Position numbers and translations under genes: made by a program. Positions 61,882 to 64,000 of a DNA stretch of 64,000 nucleotides are shown in pieces (the stretch's first letter is position 1; every line of letters starts with the position of its first letter). Source of the DNA: Pyrenula massariospora (lineage: Eukaryota > Ascomycota > Eurotiomycetes > Pyrenulales > Pyrenulaceae); the NCBI GenBank assembly GCA_021030905.1, contig JAGFMI010000006.1, positions 1,612,001-1,676,000 on the forward strand. The letters are read 5' to 3'. The notes below the pieces were generated by a model, which worked only from the letters and a program-made list of their open reading frames with translations, searched no databases and had not been told where the DNA came from.

Positions 61882-62094
61882 TCATGGCGGAGGGGTCTGT
61901 CCTTTGCAGACATCGCAATCCTCATCGATGTTGTGGGGGCTAGGAACCAGGGTGACATTGGGGGCCCTGCAGACAGTGCCTCCAGACTGATTGGCGGGTT
62001 GAGGCTGAAGACTTCTTGCGGTTGGACATTTCATTTTAACCTGACCGAGCTGCCAATGACCGCAGGCGCACTGATGTTGCCAAATTTGACACAT
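61882..62094 (-). CDS. Small Cys-rich protein with CxCGH motif
   Basis: A 70-residue frame with a true ATG. It starts MCQIWQHQCACGHWQLG and continues with KMKCPTARSL, a Cys near the middle and a final DEDCDVCKG. The C-x6-C-x-C-G-H...K-C-P arrangement and closing C-x2-C look like a zinc-binding protein of a kind common in moulds and usually left unnamed. There is no signal peptide. It could be the first exon of a longer gene. Confidence 0.4.
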   Translation of the reverse strand: MCQIWQHQCACGHWQLGQVKMKCPTARSLQPQPANQSGGTVCRAPNVTLVPSPHNIDEDCDVCKGQTPPP

Positions 62095-62935
62095 CTTGAG
62101 TGAGGCTACTTCGCTACGAGTGATGCTGGTAAACCGTGGACGAGAAGATTAACCAAAGGGAAGATAGGCTGCTTTGAGAAATGGTTGCTCTGATGTACTT
62201 GTAGTAGAGATAGACTGATTGTGATTGATCAAGATTTGCAAAGGCATTGCGTTAGGTGCCTCCCAGCACAAATACTTATAGCAATTATCTATGGATTCAA
62301 TTTCCTCATTATGAGTCGCGATATCTGACTGTATGGTACAGTGATTAAGCTTCTTCATCATACCTTTGAAGGCCGCGATGGTCGAGACTTGGTAGCTGAT
62401 GTTCAGCATGGAATGTGGCAGGCCCTAAACTCAGAAGGCTTTGGCTGGGTGAATGTTCATCCGATGGTGTGGCCATATGCTAGACAGCGTAGCTGTTGTC
62501 GCAGAAGACATTCGAAGTGCTTGATGAAGGAGAGTAGGGGAAGCTGTGTCTCTTAAATGCGAGAAGGATATTCAAGAAAGAAGAGCACTACAATCTTCAT
62601 AGAAGTGGATCTGTTCAGGTCAGTCAAAAGAGCTTCAAGGCAAAAACATTGAATAAGATGGCACGGGCCCACTTAATCTGAACATGTAATCGAGGCAACA
62701 ATAAAGACGCTGGAAGCAGCTTTAGAAATAAAATTGAAAGGCGGTGTGTAGTGAAAGTAAACAGATGAGTGCAGAGAAAAAGTGAATGGCCTTCACAAAG
62801 AAGAGGAATAATGAGTCATCTGCTGTAACATCCTGAAACCCCCGATATCAGCATCAGATTCTCCCTAAGCAACAAAGCTAACTTCACAATACATGCAAAA
62901 ATTCTGGACTTAATGTCAGAATCAATGCTCATGGT
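62095..62935. other. Intergenic
   Basis: About 840 bases upstream of the small Cys-rich gene and downstream of the partial regulator. No gene is visible. Confidence 0.45.
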
Positions 62936-64000
62936 TCAGAAATTTATCTCTCCCGTGAGCTGTCTTCTCGCCTGCCTTGCCCATGTTGAGCTCTCCAACA
63001 ACCCTTCCCTCCATGGCCTCATCTCCATTAAGTTTATTGCTTCGTTGCGAATCGATTCTTCATGGCAGTGCACAGCCGTCATGTAGACTGCATGAATCAT
63101 TCCTTCGCCGAATGGAAAAGGTGAGGTTAAGAAGGGCTCCGGAGCCACGTTCAAAGCAGTTGTGACCCTTGTTATAATCTGTGAGAATGACTTGGTGTAT
63201 GGCCCGAAATCAGAAGACCCATCCTTCTGGCAGGCTAGCAGCAAAATTCTGATTTTCTCGTAGTTGATCGATGCCACCTCCATTCTGCACTGATCTTCGA
63301 TGCTGTCCTTACTGACCGTGGCCATGACATCGAGTAGTGAGTCATGATGTTCATCCAGCTGATACAGGATGTCTAGTTTGAGCGGGTAAAAAGGGCCGTT
63401 AGGAAAAGACGGCCATTTCATCTGTGCCTGAATCCGTGTCGCCCGAATGAACTCCCCAGCCCGCCGCTCGAGAGCGCCAAGATTCCACAGCACCCGGGCT
63501 ACATTCTGCATGCCCTGGTCGGGAGCGCGCAGGTCAATATCCAAACCTGGGATGATGGTCACTTCAGGGAAGGCGGAGCGAAAGTTGAGCCAAGAAGAGA
63601 GCATAAGGTCAACATGTGCTAGGGCTCGGACGGCAAAAGACTCTAAGGTGGCGTTTGGGCCAGGCGTTTTGTCGTATGTGTCTCGTGTGTCGGTCAATCG
63701 CCAGGGCTGCCGTTGGCTTCGCTCTTTGTGCGAGGATACTAGGTCATGGGAGGTGAATCGGAGAACGGCCATCGCACCCGTATAGTGTCGAAAGGCGCCT
63801 GAAAGATCTTTTTGGACAATATGGAACACGCAGGCAAGCATGCACATGAGGATTGTAAAATGCTCCTGTGGGGCTTGGAGTCTCATTTGCAGCTGGGTGA
63901 CCACATTGAGAAACTCCATAATGGCCAGTTTTAGGAACTGCTGTCCATCGTTTTCCTCCACCATCTGAAGGTCGGTCTCGATTTTGGTGCTTGTGCATCG
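62936..64000 (-). CDS. C-terminal part of a fungal-specific transcription factor, cut by the right edge
   Basis: An open frame runs from the right edge to a stop at 62936, about 354 residues. The segment EHFTILMCMLACVFHIVQKD, followed by FRHYTGAMAVLRF, matches the helical repeat after the regulatory domain of Zn2Cys6 proteins. Such C-terminal halves read E-x-x-L-x-x-C-x-L-F...G-x-x-x-A-x-x-H-L. The DNA-binding N terminus would lie beyond the window. EEKR-like nuclear signals are not seen in this part. It may regulate a neighbouring locus outside the window. The assignment rests on the helical pattern only. Confidence 0.65.
   Translation of the reverse strand, partial: RCTSTKIETDLQMVEENDGQQFLKLAIMEFLNVVTQLQMRLQAPQEHFTILMCMLACVFHIVQKDLSGAFRHYTGAMAVLRFTSHDLVSSHKERSQRQPWRLTDTRDTYDKTPGPNATLESFAVRALAHVDLMLSSWLNFRSAFPEVTIIPGLDIDLRAPDQGMQNVARVLWNLGALERRAGEFIRATRIQAQMKWPSFPNGPFYPLKLDILYQLDEHHDSLLDVMATVSKDSIEDQCRMEVASINYEKIRILLLACQKDGSSDFGPYTKSFSQIITRVTTALNVAPEPFLTSPFPFGEGMIHAVYMTAVHCHEESIRNEAINLMEMRPWREGLLESSTWARQARRQLTGEINF

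Overview
The window looks like nuclear DNA of a filamentous ascomycete (Pezizomycotina). Genes are split by 43-80 base introns with GT donors, CTAAC-type branch points and AG acceptors. The gene content is typical of moulds: a non-reducing polyketide synthase, a fungal flavin-dependent halogenase, Zn2Cys6 regulators, a GH53 galactanase, a 3CxxC zinc-finger protein and a protein with the fungal STAND-type N-terminal domain. I see no bacterial operons, CRISPR arrays, rRNA genes, recognisable tRNAs or intact transposons. Exon joins were worked out by eye from splice signals, phase and family conservation.

Layout. 0-4.2 kb: a possible gene end at the left edge, a long hairpin, a secreted VOC (glyoxalase-fold) protein and a three-exon YCII-like protein. 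4.9-23.9 kb: the core of a secondary-metabolite cluster, with a flavin-dependent halogenase, an FAD monooxygenase, an SAT-KS-AT-PT-ACP-ACP-TE non-reducing PKS, a headless and tailless reducing-PKS gene (DH-MT-KR only) and a phenol-hydroxylase-type monooxygenase. 24.5-34 kb: probable cluster accessories, namely a secreted kelch protein, an NmrA/isoflavone-reductase-like protein, a C2H2-Zn2Cys6 transcription factor and, divergent from it, an MFS exporter. 35.5-38.5 kb: an NAD(P)-dependent aldehyde reductase and a secreted berberine-bridge-type oxidase. 38.5-51 kb: sparse, with a broken alpha/beta-hydrolase gene, a possible decayed RING-finger gene and a few small or unknown genes. 51.3-55.5 kb: three same-strand genes for secreted proteins sharing six cysteines, a candidate undescribed family. 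56.5-64 kb: a 3CxxC zinc-finger protein, a second long hairpin, a GNAT acetyltransferase, a GH53 galactanase, a small Cys-rich protein and a partial regulator at the right edge.

How the genes may work together. The NR-PKS should build and cyclise an aromatic polyketide, the halogenase should chlorinate it, and two flavin monooxygenases should hydroxylate or oxidatively rearrange it. The MFS protein is a plausible exporter and the C2H2-Zn2Cys6 protein a plausible pathway regulator. Cluster genes are mostly arranged in divergent pairs, and a TCGGTAA heptamer recurs in most of their shared promoters. The product is probably a chlorinated aromatic polyketide; its exact structure cannot be read from the sequence.

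Two observations stand out. The first is the PKS gene that lacks KS, AT and ACP but keeps DH and KR catalytic residues in a long open frame. The second is the tandem six-cysteine secreted family. The GC-rich genes of the flanks also show a sharp C-to-G strand skew switch along the coding strand, which the cluster genes lack.
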